From: TWA4 sp051879215 | GTDB taxonomy: Bacteria > Bacillota > Clostridia > Lachnospirales > Lachnospiraceae | Length of the DNA stretch: 6,238 bases | Direction: 5' to 3' | Assembly (NCBI GenBank): GCA_051879215.1 | Contig: JBJELP010000283.1 | Span: 1-6,238, forward strand | Shown here: piece after piece, positions 1 through 5,632 of the stretch | Position numbering within the stretch: the first letter of the stretch is position 1 | How the letters are laid out: every line of letters starts with the position of its first letter | Notes under the pieces: generated by a model | What the model was told of the DNA's origin: nothing | The model's database searches: none | Seen by the model: only the letters and a program-made list of their open reading frames with translations | Made by a program: the position numbers and the translations under genes

Positions 1-287
1 TTCAGAAGTTTTTCATGGTTTTCTCCCACAGGATCAACCAGAAAAAAAGGCGTCTGATCGATCTTAAACAGATAATGAACTGTATCTTGAAACGTACGCA
101 AGCTCTCATTTATCATCTCTGTTTCTTTTTCATTGATCAGATCAGAAAAGTGAAGAAATTCCAGCTCTTCTCCAACCTTTTTCATGTATATGCTTCGTCC
201 CTCCACACCAATCAGAAATGCACCCGGAACCGGCATTTCATTACTGTATTCTACGTGATAAACACTGGGCATAATATCCTGTATCAT
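1..287 (-). CDS. N-terminal part of a probable NUDIX-family NAD(+) diphosphatase (partial at left edge)
   Basis: An open frame of 95 codons runs from an ATG to the left edge without a stop. The start is supported by a GAGGAG ribosome binding site 7 nt upstream. The protein begins MIQDIMPSVYHVEY and later has HYLFKIDQTPFFLVD at residues 71-85. This opening and the 'YLF.ID...FFL' strand resemble, from memory, the N-terminal domain of clostridial NudC-like NAD(+) diphosphatases, which cleave NAD(H) into NMN(H) and AMP. The diagnostic zinc ribbon and Nudix box would lie beyond the left edge, so the family assignment is tentative while the coding call is firm. The start lies 22 bp after the stop of the upstream HAD phosphatase gene, so the two are probably cotranscribed. 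A nucleotide-cleaving enzyme beside a broad phosphatase would fit a nucleotide clean-up role, but that is inference. Confidence 0.55.
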   Translation of the reverse strand, partial: MIQDIMPSVYHVEYSNEMPVPGAFLIGVEGRSIYMKKVGEELEFLHFSDLINEKETEMINESLRTFQDTVHYLFKIDQTPFFLVDPVGENHEKLL

Positions 288-309
288 ATATTTTCTCCTC
301 TTTATTTCG

Positions 310-1119
310 TCAAATCAGTTTCAATGCTTTCATGGCTTTCCAGATTCCATCATTTTCCACCGTATCCGTCACATAGCTTGCGTATGGATCAAGGATTGGG
401 TCATGTTTTCCCATGGCAATGGCATTTGGACTATATTCAAACATACTCAAATCGTTGCTGCTGTCTCCAAACACATATGTATTTTCCAGATCAATATGAA
501 ACATTTCCTGAACAATCTGAATTGCCTTCGCCTTGGTATAACCTTTGGGAACAATTTCATAAAAATTATTTCCTCTCACCATGATATCCATATAGGGCTG
601 AACCACTTTTCTCAGTTCATTCTGATCCGACTTTTCATCAGACCAGTATACGAATTTATCAAATACCGTATCTTCCGGTTTCCAATCAAAAACCAGATCC
701 ATTCGGGCATCTTCCTTAAGACCGCCTCCGGTTTTCAGAAATTGAAATGCCGGTCGATCCGGTACATGAAAAAAGAAAGACTCTCCTTCCAGAATTGCTC
801 CCACACCGGCTTTTCTGACCGCTTCTGCAATCCTGCAGCATAATTGTCTGTCCAGAGACTGATGCAGAATGCTTTCTCCATGAAAAATCAATTCGGTACC
901 ACATCCACAAAGAATCCCATCAAATTCAACCTCTTTAATCTTGTCGGGGAGGCATGCTCTGGTACGTCCTGTATTGATAAAGGTGAGATGTCCTGCTTCT
1001 CTGGCCGCCAGAATTGCTTCTACGGCACTATGAGGAATCATTTTCGTTTCTTCGCTTAATATCGTTCCATCTATATCAAAAAAAAGTGCTTTTCTATTTT
1101 CTGTTCCGTTTTTATTCAT
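310..1119 (-). CDS. Cof-type HAD-IIB family phosphatase
   Basis: A 269-residue cytoplasmic protein of normal length for Cof-type haloacid-dehalogenase hydrolases, which remove phosphate from sugar phosphates, nucleotides or cofactors with magnesium. All four HAD motifs are visible. Motif I is FFDIDGTI with nucleophile Asp15 and acid/base Asp17. Motif II is FINTGR with Thr50. Motif III is the lysine region PKGYTKAKAI (Lys196 likely catalytic). Motif IV is GDSSNDLSMF with Asp219 and Asp223 for the metal. The C2-type cap lies between, roughly residues 85-190. No signal peptide or membrane segment is seen. The substrate cannot be read from sequence because this family is promiscuous. The upstream ribosome binding site is weak (AGGA in an A-rich leader). 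The gene is separated from gcvH by a terminator and probably heads its own transcript, with the NUDIX gene 22 bp downstream. Nothing links it to the folate genes. Confidence 0.9.
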   Translation of the reverse strand: MNKNGTENRKALFFDIDGTILSEETKMIPHSAVEAILAAREAGHLTFINTGRTRACLPDKIKEVEFDGILCGCGTELIFHGESILHQSLDRQLCCRIAEAVRKAGVGAILEGESFFFHVPDRPAFQFLKTGGGLKEDARMDLVFDWKPEDTVFDKFVYWSDEKSDQNELRKVVQPYMDIMVRGNNFYEIVPKGYTKAKAIQIVQEMFHIDLENTYVFGDSSNDLSMFEYSPNAIAMGKHDPILDPYASYVTDTVENDGIWKAMKALKLI

Positions 1120-1136
1120 TTCTTCTATTCCTATTC

Positions 1137-1165
1137 TGTATAAAATTCAAAACAATGGCTGCAAA
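1137..1165 (-). promoter_or_regulatory. Possible sigma-A promoter for the HAD phosphatase gene
   Basis: On the minus strand TTTGCA is followed after 17 nt by TATACA. Each hexamer matches the sigma-A consensus at four of six positions. It would start transcription near 1130, leaving a leader of only about 11 nt. A perfect TATAAT also occurs at 1198-1203 on the minus strand but has no recognisable -35 and abuts the terminator. Either could be used. The terminator just upstream makes a promoter here necessary. Confidence 0.35.
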
Positions 1166-1182
1166 GAATCCGAACCGGATTC
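1166..1182. repeat. Short perfect inverted repeat in the HAD gene leader (possible operator)
   Basis: GAATCCG and CGGATTC form a perfect 7-bp inverted repeat around the 3-nt centre AAC. It has no U-tract on either side, so it is not a terminator. It sits just upstream of the proposed TTTGCA element, or inside the leader if the TATAAT at 1198-1203 is used. That position suits a repressor or activator site, or a small leader hairpin. Function is inferred from position only. Confidence 0.35.
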
Positions 1183-1215
1183 AAAATGAGGAGTTAAATT
1201 ATACTAACATACAGC

Positions 1216-1247
1216 AAAAAGAGGCATACCTTTGTATGCCCTTTTTT
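1216..1247 (-). terminator. Rho-independent terminator after gcvH
   Basis: GGCATAC (1223-1229) and GTATGCC (1234-1240) form a perfect 7-bp stem with a 4-nt loop. On the minus strand it is preceded by a run of six A and followed by TCTTTTT, so the stem can extend through A-U pairs. It lies about 60 nt past the gcvH stop and should end that transcript. Because there is also a T run on the plus strand (1242-1247) it is bidirectional in form, although no plus-strand gene ends here. Confidence 0.85.
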
Positions 1248-1299
1248 AATCAGATCCATTTCATATTCTCCTGATCAGATCCCATCATTCAGAATTAGA

Positions 1300-1680
1300 T
1301 CATTCATCAATACAGGCTTTATATTCTTCTGAAGATAACAGATCATCCAGTTCTGTATCATCCGAAAGAATAACTTTTATGATCCAGTTCGCATATGCAT
1401 CTTCATTGATTAATTCAGGTGAATAATCAAGCTCTTCATTAGAAGCAACAATCTTACCACTTACCGGTGAAAGAACTTCATAAGTCATTCTGGAGGATTC
1501 AAATTCTGTGAAAACATCGCCAATTGAGATTTCTTCGTCAGTTTCGGGAAGGTCTACGAAAATGATATCGCCCAACTGGTCCTGTGCATAATCAGTAATA
1601 CCCATGACAACAATGTTACCTTCGACCTTAACCCATACGTGTTCTTTTGTATATAGTAAATCTGCAGGAATATTGCTCAT
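1300..1680 (-). CDS. gcvH: Glycine cleavage system H-like protein lacking the lipoyl lysine
   Basis: A 126-residue protein, the usual length for GcvH, a small hammerhead-fold carrier whose lipoyl arm shuttles aminomethyl groups in the glycine cleavage/synthase system. The opening MSNIPADLLYTKEHVWV closely parallels E. coli GcvH and fixes the start at 1680, with AAGGAG ending 9 nt upstream; an in-frame ATG at 1719 would add an unrelated acidic stretch. GITDYAQDQLGDIIFVDLPE (27-46) and LSPVSGKIV (70-78) are classic. The hairpin that should read ESVK(A/S) reads ESSR at 61-64, so Arg64 (codon AGA) replaces the lipoylated lysine. No lysine occurs between residues 19 and 75. The late GGW motif is also shortened to NW at 98-99. 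The fold is clear but ordinary lipoyl transfer should be impossible. It has its own promoter and terminator, downstream of the folate operon. It may be a structural or regulatory H-like protein (inference). Confidence 0.9.
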   Translation of the reverse strand: MSNIPADLLYTKEHVWVKVEGNIVVMGITDYAQDQLGDIIFVDLPETDEEISIGDVFTEFESSRMTYEVLSPVSGKIVASNEELDYSPELINEDAYANWIIKVILSDDTELDDLLSSEEYKACIDE

Positions 1681-1688
1681 AATATCAG

Positions 1689-1695
1689 TCTCCTT
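1689..1695 (-). promoter_or_regulatory. Ribosome binding site fixing the gcvH start
   Basis: AAGGAGA lies 8-9 nt before the ATG at 1680 and inside the extended reading frame that begins at 1719. It therefore favours the shorter, family-standard N-terminus. Confidence 0.8.
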
Positions 1696-1745
1696 TTTAT
1701 TGTCCTCATCCGTCTGCACATGACGAAATCAAATCTGCTGAAATT

Positions 1746-1774
1746 AGATTAGCATTATTCTGTACTTACGTCAA
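1746..1774 (-). promoter_or_regulatory. Likely sigma-A promoter for gcvH
   Basis: TTGACG (1769-1774) is five of six to the -35 consensus. It is followed after exactly 17 nt by TAATCT, which matches -10 at only three of six but is preceded by TG one base upstream, the extended -10 arrangement. Transcription would start near 1739, giving a leader of about 59 nt. The metF terminator lies upstream, so gcvH needs its own promoter. Confidence 0.5.
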
Positions 1775-1798
1775 GCAATTCTTCCCTTCAGGCTGAAA

Positions 1799-1825
1799 CT
1801 GCGGAAACACACAGTGTTTTCGCAG
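1799..1825. repeat. Near-perfect 27-bp palindrome upstream of the gcvH promoter
   Basis: CTGCGGAAACAC and GTGTTTTCGCAG form 12-bp arms around ACA with one non-Watson-Crick position. That position is a G-U pair in plus-strand RNA but an A-C mismatch in minus-strand RNA, so it is not optimised as a minus-strand hairpin. No U-tract follows on either side. It is centred about 73 bp upstream of the predicted gcvH transcription start, a reasonable place for an activator or repressor site. Function unproven. Confidence 0.5.
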
Positions 1826-1844
1826 CTGGCTCTGCACAGAAACG

Positions 1845-1890
1845 AAAAATGACACAGTACATAGATAATTGTATCACATGTACTGTGTCA
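1845..1890 (-). terminator. Strong Rho-independent terminator of the folD-rnfC2-metV-metF transcript
   Basis: TGACACAGTACAT (1850-1862) and ATGTACTGTGTCA (1878-1890) are perfect 13-bp arms. Inside them GATA and TATC can add four more pairs beneath an ATTG-type loop. On the minus strand the stem is followed at once by TTTTTCGTTT. It lies about 150 nt past the metF stop and should give that mRNA a long structured 3' end. Confidence 0.85.
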
Positions 1891-1903
1891 CATTATTACG
1901 TTC
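1872..1903. repeat. Degenerate direct repeat, copy 1 (overlaps the metF terminator)
   Basis: This 32-bp stretch matches 1967-1998 at 27 of 32 positions, including the identical 13-mer CATTATTACGTTC at its end. A shared CGCAG follows a few bases further on after a one-base length difference. The spacing between copies is 95 bp. In this copy the left part forms one arm of the terminator. Confidence 0.7.
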
Positions 1904-1938
1904 GGCCGCGCAGCTAGATATTCCGTAATTACAAATCA

Positions 1939-1967
1939 GATATCATTCACTTCTTAAGAATGATATT
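1939..1967. repeat. Inverted repeat in the metF 3' untranslated region
   Basis: ATATCATTC and GAATGATAT give a 9-bp stem with a 9-nt loop, the right half of which overlaps the 10-bp palindrome TTCTTAAGAA (1951-1960). No U-tract follows in either direction, so it is more likely an mRNA 3' structure than a terminator. Confidence 0.45.
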
Positions 1968-1998
1968 ATCGCATGAACTATGCCGCATTATTACGTTC
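1967..1998. repeat. Degenerate direct repeat, copy 2 (metF-proximal)
   Basis: Partner of 1872-1903, sharing CATTATTACGTTC at 1986-1998. Here the matching arm needed for a long stem is absent. Only a small TGACT/AGTCA hairpin follows at 1999-2012, and there is no U-tract. It reads as a decayed or diverged duplicate of the terminator-bearing copy (inference). Confidence 0.65.
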
Positions 1999-2036
1999 TG
2001 ACTACGCAGTCAAATTCTTTTTAAATATAAATCGGA

Positions 2037-2915
2037 TTACAGACCTGCCTGTTCCATTAAGCTGGGAATCTTATCTTCCCAACCAAGTGTCATTACATGA
2101 ACACCCTGACAGTAAGGCTTGCATTCACGGATGATACGTGCAGCAATTTCAACACCGGTGATACCAGCTTTGGTCTTTTCCTTATCAGCCTTCAGTTCGT
2201 CAAAGATAGATTCAGGAATAGATACACCAGCTACGTTGTTGTTCATGAAACGGCACATACCAACGTTCTTAGGAATGATGATACCTAACTGAACGGGCTT
2301 ACCGAATTCTTTTGCTTTTTCCATGAACTTAATGAACTGTTCGCTGTCGAATACAGCCTGGGTCTGGAAGAATTCAGCACCTGCAGCGATCTTTCTTTCC
2401 ATCTTAACCAGCTGAGCATCAACGCTGTCAGAACAAGGAGAAACTACAGCACCTTTTGCGAACTTAGGAGGTTCACCTACCAGATCAAGACCTGCAAGAT
2501 CATGGCCGCCTTCAAGAGTTCTCATTGTATGCAGCAGAGATGCGGAGTCAAGGTCGAATACGGGTTTAGCCTGAGGATGGTCACCGATGAATGTATGGTC
2601 ACCTGTCAGTGCTAATACGTTGTCGATACCGAGTGCAGCAGCGCTAAGCAGATCAGACTGCAGAGCTAATCTGTTTCTGTCACGGCATGTCATCTGGAAA
2701 ATGGGATTAAAACCTGCATCCTTCAGCATCTTACAAACTGCCAGAGAGCCAAGACGCATTACGGATGACTGGTTATCTGTTACGTTGATAGCATGAACAT
2801 TCTGCAGATACTTTTTAGCCTCTTCAATCAGTTCTTCTGCGTGGCATCCTTTCGGCGGACCAACTTCTGCGGAAATAACGAATTCACCCTTATCAAATAA
2901 TTCTGTAATTTTCAT
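2037..2915 (-). CDS. metF: Methylenetetrahydrofolate reductase, catalytic flavoprotein subunit
   Basis: A 292-residue MetF, the flavin-binding TIM-barrel subunit that reduces 5,10-methylene-THF to 5-methyl-THF. Family hallmarks are present: ISAEVGPPKG with the catalytic glutamate at Glu17, NVTDNQSSVMR (44-54), MTCRDRNR (75-82), and LALTGD (101-106), whose Asp106 corresponds to the flavin-tuning aspartate of E. coli MetF. QTQAVFD and GIIIPKNVG follow further on. The start is well placed behind AGGAG 9 nt upstream. It is the last gene of the operon, 44 bp after metV. In this arrangement MetF does not take electrons from NADH itself; they should arrive through RnfC2 (known for the A. woodii complex). 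In acetogens this step feeds the methyl branch of the Wood-Ljungdahl pathway. The product also serves methionine synthesis. No odd residues were noticed. Confidence 0.95.
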   Translation of the reverse strand: MKITELFDKGEFVISAEVGPPKGCHAEELIEEAKKYLQNVHAINVTDNQSSVMRLGSLAVCKMLKDAGFNPIFQMTCRDRNRLALQSDLLSAAALGIDNVLALTGDHTFIGDHPQAKPVFDLDSASLLHTMRTLEGGHDLAGLDLVGEPPKFAKGAVVSPCSDSVDAQLVKMERKIAAGAEFFQTQAVFDSEQFIKFMEKAKEFGKPVQLGIIIPKNVGMCRFMNNNVAGVSIPESIFDELKADKEKTKAGITGVEIAARIIRECKPYCQGVHVMTLGWEDKIPSLMEQAGL

Positions 2916-2959
2916 TTTTCACTGCTCCTATATTTCTTTCAGATTATATAACAATATTA

Positions 2960-3595
2960 TTATTCTGACTGTTTACATTCAGCAGTTGCTTTAACTGTTG
3001 AGAAGTCATGCATATTGGTAGGGCACTTCAGAACATCCAGACGACCCTGTGCTTCAAGACGTCTGTAGATTCTTTCCCAACCACATTCCATGTTAGGATC
3101 TACTTCGCACTTGCCCATCTTTGTACCGCCGCAAGGACCGTTAACCAGACTCTTGGAACATGCAGTAATCGGACAAATACCAGCTGTCATTGTAAGATAA
3201 CATTCACCACACTGATCACAAGCTACTTCCAGAGGGGTAACACCCTGGAAACCGGGAAGTCTTGTTGTATCGCATGCAGCGCAAACTTTCTTATCTTCAA
3301 AAATTTCAGCAACAGTCTGTACACCCACGCCGCAGGAAAGAACAAGAATTGTATCAGCTTCTGCGATCTGGGGAAGATAAGCTTTTAATCTAAGCTTGAA
3401 ATTATCGGGATTACAAATGTAATCTGTAGTCATAATACCAGTGACTTTACCTGCTTCACAAAGTTCTTTTTCCATTTCAGCTGCTTCAGCTTCAGGGAAT
3501 CCAACTTCTTTGCATCCATGGCAGTTGATGATGAAGGCCTTGCCCTCTACCAGGGCTGCAATGGCGTCTCTGGATTTTAATGTAGTTATTAACAT
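2960..3595 (-). CDS. metV: MetV, cysteine-rich partner subunit of methylenetetrahydrofolate reductase
   Basis: A 211-residue cytoplasmic protein of the MetV / MTHFR_C family, found in front of metF in acetogens. It is rich in cysteines: CHGC (25-28), Cys61, CGVGVQTVA from Cys88, CAAC (105-108), CDQCGEC (126-132), CPITAC (141-146), Cys155, Cys163 and Cys171. This pattern implies a bound iron-sulfur cluster or zinc. The signature GPCGGTKMGKCEVDP (153-167) and WERIYRRLEAQGR (173-185) closely match the N-terminal domain of the neighbouring RnfC2. The ATG lies one base after the rnfC2 stop (TAA-T-ATG), so translation is probably coupled. It is thought to bridge MetF and RnfC2 in the complex and help pass electrons (family knowledge from A. 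woodii; the exact role is less certain). Confidence 0.92.
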   Translation of the reverse strand: MLITTLKSRDAIAALVEGKAFIINCHGCKEVGFPEAEAAEMEKELCEAGKVTGIMTTDYICNPDNFKLRLKAYLPQIAEADTILVLSCGVGVQTVAEIFEDKKVCAACDTTRLPGFQGVTPLEVACDQCGECYLTMTAGICPITACSKSLVNGPCGGTKMGKCEVDPNMECGWERIYRRLEAQGRLDVLKCPTNMHDFSTVKATAECKQSE

Positions 3596-3596
3596 A

Positions 3597-5561
3597 TTAT
3601 TTCTTCAACTCCATAACCATTGTCTTGCCGGCACCAATCTTGGATACCAACGGAATCTTAGCGGAACAGATATATTCACAGCTGCGGCACAGGAAACAAT
3701 CCATAATATGTGCATCCAGCAGAGCCTGTGCATTACCTGCATCAACATACTTAGCAAAGTTCATAGGAACAAGTTCCATAGGACAGACATCAGAACAACG
3801 ACCACACTTCAGACACTTCACTTCAACTGTATGATCAGTGGGAACAGCAATAATGCCGTTTGTACCCTTGATTACAGGAACGTCTGTATTTGTCAGAACT
3901 GCACCCATCATAGGGCCGCCCATCTTCAGTGTTACGTCATCACCAACTACGCCGCCGGCGAAGTCGATCAGGTTCTTCACGGGAGTACCGATCTTAACCA
4001 GATAATTTCCTCTGCTGGCCATGTTTTCACCAGTAATAGTAACGATACGTTCTACCAGAGGCATACCCTTCTGGATAGCATCTGAAATAGCGATTACAGT
4101 ACTGATGTTGGCAACAACACATCCTACATCTGCAGGAAGTTTGCCGCTGGGTACCTGACGACCTACCGCACGTTTGATGATCATCTTTTCAGCACCCTGA
4201 GGATACTGTGTAGCTGCTTCACAAACTTCGATATTGTCAAGACCTTCAATCTTAGCCTTCATTAATTCAATTGCATCCGGCTTATTGTTTTCAATAACGA
4301 TGATACCCTTGGGAGCATCAACAGCCTTCATAACTGCTTTCAGACCGAACAGAATGTCATCTGCCTTTTCAAGCATCGCTCTGTGGTCAGCTGTCAGCAG
4401 AGGTTCACATTCGGAACCATTGATCAGAACATAATCAATAGGCTTGCCAGGCTGTAATTTTACATATGTAGGGAAACCAGCACCACCCATACCGGTGATA
4501 CCTTTTTCCTTAACGATTTCAACGATTTCTTCTTTTGTCAGTTCATCCAGGCTCTTGCCAGCGGGTTTAACTGATTCATGAAGTTCATTCTTTCCATCGT
4601 TTTTGATAACGATAGATACAACTTCCTTACCATTAGAATGTAAGCGAGGTTCTACAGCGGTAACAGTACCGGATACAGAAGAGTGTACATTTGCGCTGAT
4701 GAAAGAAGGAGCTTCAGCGATCTTCTGACCAACTTTAACTGTATCGCCAACAGCAACAACAGGAGTTGCAGGCGCACCTACATGCATGGAGGTAGGAATA
4801 ATAACTTCATCAGGTTCAGGGAACTTCTGAAGAGCAATAGCTTCTGTGAATTCCTTGCGTTCTGCGGGGTGAACACCACCGTAGAAGCCTTCAAGCCGTT
4901 CTGCACGAATCTTGTTTACATATTCGGTGATCACCTTATGGTTGATCTTGGAATAGTCACGTAACTGGATAGGCTGATCGATGAATTCTTTCTGACGGCC
5001 CTGTTTTTCGAGACGCTGGTAAATATTTTCCCATGCACAGTCCTTCTTAGGATCAATTTCGCACTTGCCGTTCTTAGCACCGCCACACTGACCATTCAGC
5101 AGGCTCTTTGTACAGTCAACGATCGGACAGATACCTCCGGTCAGGTTCAGGTAACACTGAGAACATGCATCACATGTCTTGGGAGTTAATGCCATACCAT
5201 GGCTTCCGATGTAGTTAAGTGAGTTTGTTGCAGCAACAACAGGAATGTCTTTCTGGTTTGCAACGGTCTGGATACCAAGACCACAGGCAATGATTACCAG
5301 GTAGTCTGTGCCTTCAGGAATTGCATCTGCCAATTTCTTTTCAGTCTGAACGGAGTTGCAAAGGAAGTCGATCATCACTGAACCAGTGATCTTCTTTCCA
5401 AGTTCAGCTGCCAGTGCAGTAAACTCAGCTGCTTCAGGTTCATCAGTCATTTCAATTTCCTTGAAACACTTATTACATGAAACAACATAGAGATTATCCT
5501 TGCCAGCTAAAGCAGCTTCCAGTTCAGCTTTGTCTTTTAAAACAAACTTAGGATAATTCAC
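3597..5561 (-). CDS. rnfC2: RnfC2-type NADH-oxidising iron-sulfur flavoprotein subunit of methylenetetrahydrofolate reductase, with N-terminal MetV-like domain
   Basis: A 654-residue two-part protein. Residues 1 to about 195 are a MetV-like domain: SCNKC (28-32), CGLGIQTVA from Cys93, CDACSQC (130-136), CPIVDC (145-150), GQCGGAKNGKCEIDP (157-171), WENIYQRLEKQGR (177-189). From about residue 226 (GGVHPAERK) it is a standard RnfC: a biotinyl-like barrel domain (about 253-320), GMGGAGFPT (357-365) for FMN/NADH, an SLBB-like region, then two 4Fe-4S motifs with cysteines 583/586/589/593 and 622/625/628/632. It lacks membrane segments and other rnf genes, so it is not the ion-pumping Rnf complex. 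In A. woodii such a subunit oxidises NADH for MetVF, and the gene order here fits. The start is GTG, 6 nt after AAAGGAG. The ATG two bases earlier is out of frame and stops at once. Cotranscription with folD is likely, since no terminator separates them. Confidence 0.92.
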   Translation of the reverse strand: MNYPKFVLKDKAELEAALAGKDNLYVVSCNKCFKEIEMTDEPEAAEFTALAAELGKKITGSVMIDFLCNSVQTEKKLADAIPEGTDYLVIIACGLGIQTVANQKDIPVVAATNSLNYIGSHGMALTPKTCDACSQCYLNLTGGICPIVDCTKSLLNGQCGGAKNGKCEIDPKKDCAWENIYQRLEKQGRQKEFIDQPIQLRDYSKINHKVITEYVNKIRAERLEGFYGGVHPAERKEFTEAIALQKFPEPDEVIIPTSMHVGAPATPVVAVGDTVKVGQKIAEAPSFISANVHSSVSGTVTAVEPRLHSNGKEVVSIVIKNDGKNELHESVKPAGKSLDELTKEEIVEIVKEKGITGMGGAGFPTYVKLQPGKPIDYVLINGSECEPLLTADHRAMLEKADDILFGLKAVMKAVDAPKGIIVIENNKPDAIELMKAKIEGLDNIEVCEAATQYPQGAEKMIIKRAVGRQVPSGKLPADVGCVVANISTVIAISDAIQKGMPLVERIVTITGENMASRGNYLVKIGTPVKNLIDFAGGVVGDDVTLKMGGPMMGAVLTNTDVPVIKGTNGIIAVPTDHTVEVKCLKCGRCSDVCPMELVPMNFAKYVDAGNAQALLDAHIMDCFLCRSCEYICSAKIPLVSKIGAGKTMVMELKK

Positions 5562-5632
5562 ATTTGTCTCCTTTCTGTGAATTTTTTATATTTTCTGTCA
5601 GAGGAATTACAGAATATACTCATGTCATCCAT
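5558..5632 (-). CDS. Possible 24-residue leader peptide overlapping the rnfC2 start
   Basis: An ATG at 5632 preceded by GGAGG with a 4-nt spacer opens 24 codons. The peptide starts MDDMSIFCNSS and ends with a basic stretch, KYKKFTERRQM. Its TGA overlaps the rnfC2 GTG in the sequence ATGTGA, the classic arrangement for translational coupling. The ribosome binding site and start lie inside the stem of the third leader hairpin, so translation could be gated by RNA folding. The peptide resembles nothing I recognise and is too short for composition to prove coding. It could be accidental, because A-rich leader sequence easily gives open frames. A leader-peptide or coupling role is inference. Confidence 0.3.
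   Translation of the reverse strand: MDDMSIFCNSSDRKYKKFTERRQM
5568..5574 (-). promoter_or_regulatory. Ribosome binding site deciding the GTG start of rnfC2
   Basis: AAAGGAG is followed after the 6-nt spacer ACAAAT by GTG AAT TAT. The overlapping ATG (5561-5563) reads ATG TGA, an immediate stop. The GTG is therefore the only workable start with this site, which is otherwise close to ideal. Confidence 0.8.

Larger units (their letters stand above)
1681..2036. other. 356-bp non-coding region between metF and gcvH
   Basis: No supportable gene lies here on either strand. Read along the minus strand from the metF stop it holds, in order: a degenerate direct repeat, an imperfect hairpin at 1939-1967, a second repeat copy whose end forms the metF terminator, a near-perfect palindrome, a sigma-A-like promoter and the gcvH leader. 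The individual elements are listed separately. Confidence 0.8.

Noticed and set aside
15..584. 189-codon open frame on the plus strand across the NUDIX and HAD genes
   Set aside because: Antisense to two genes with clear starts and ribosome binding sites; the translated product is rich in His, Phe, Ser and Cys without any recognisable pattern.
1249..1282. Direct repeat ATCAGATCC at 1249-1257 and 1274-1282
   Set aside because: Nine bases in an AT-rich intergenic stretch with no linked structure; likely chance.
1681..1719. Longer gcvH start adding 13 residues
   Set aside because: The added residues are highly charged and absent from the family, and the ribosome binding site for the internal ATG lies inside this extension.
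1939..1967. Hairpin in the metF 3' region as a second terminator
   Set aside because: No U-tract follows on either strand.
3441..4085. 214-codon open frame on the plus strand opposite metV and rnfC2
   Set aside because: It lies wholly antisense to two well-conserved genes, lacks a ribosome binding site, resembles no family, and is explained by codon bias of the genes beneath it.
3597..5561. rnfC2 read as RnfC of the membrane Rnf complex
   Set aside because: No rnfD/G/E/A/B neighbours, and it carries a MetV-like N-domain and sits directly before metV and metF.
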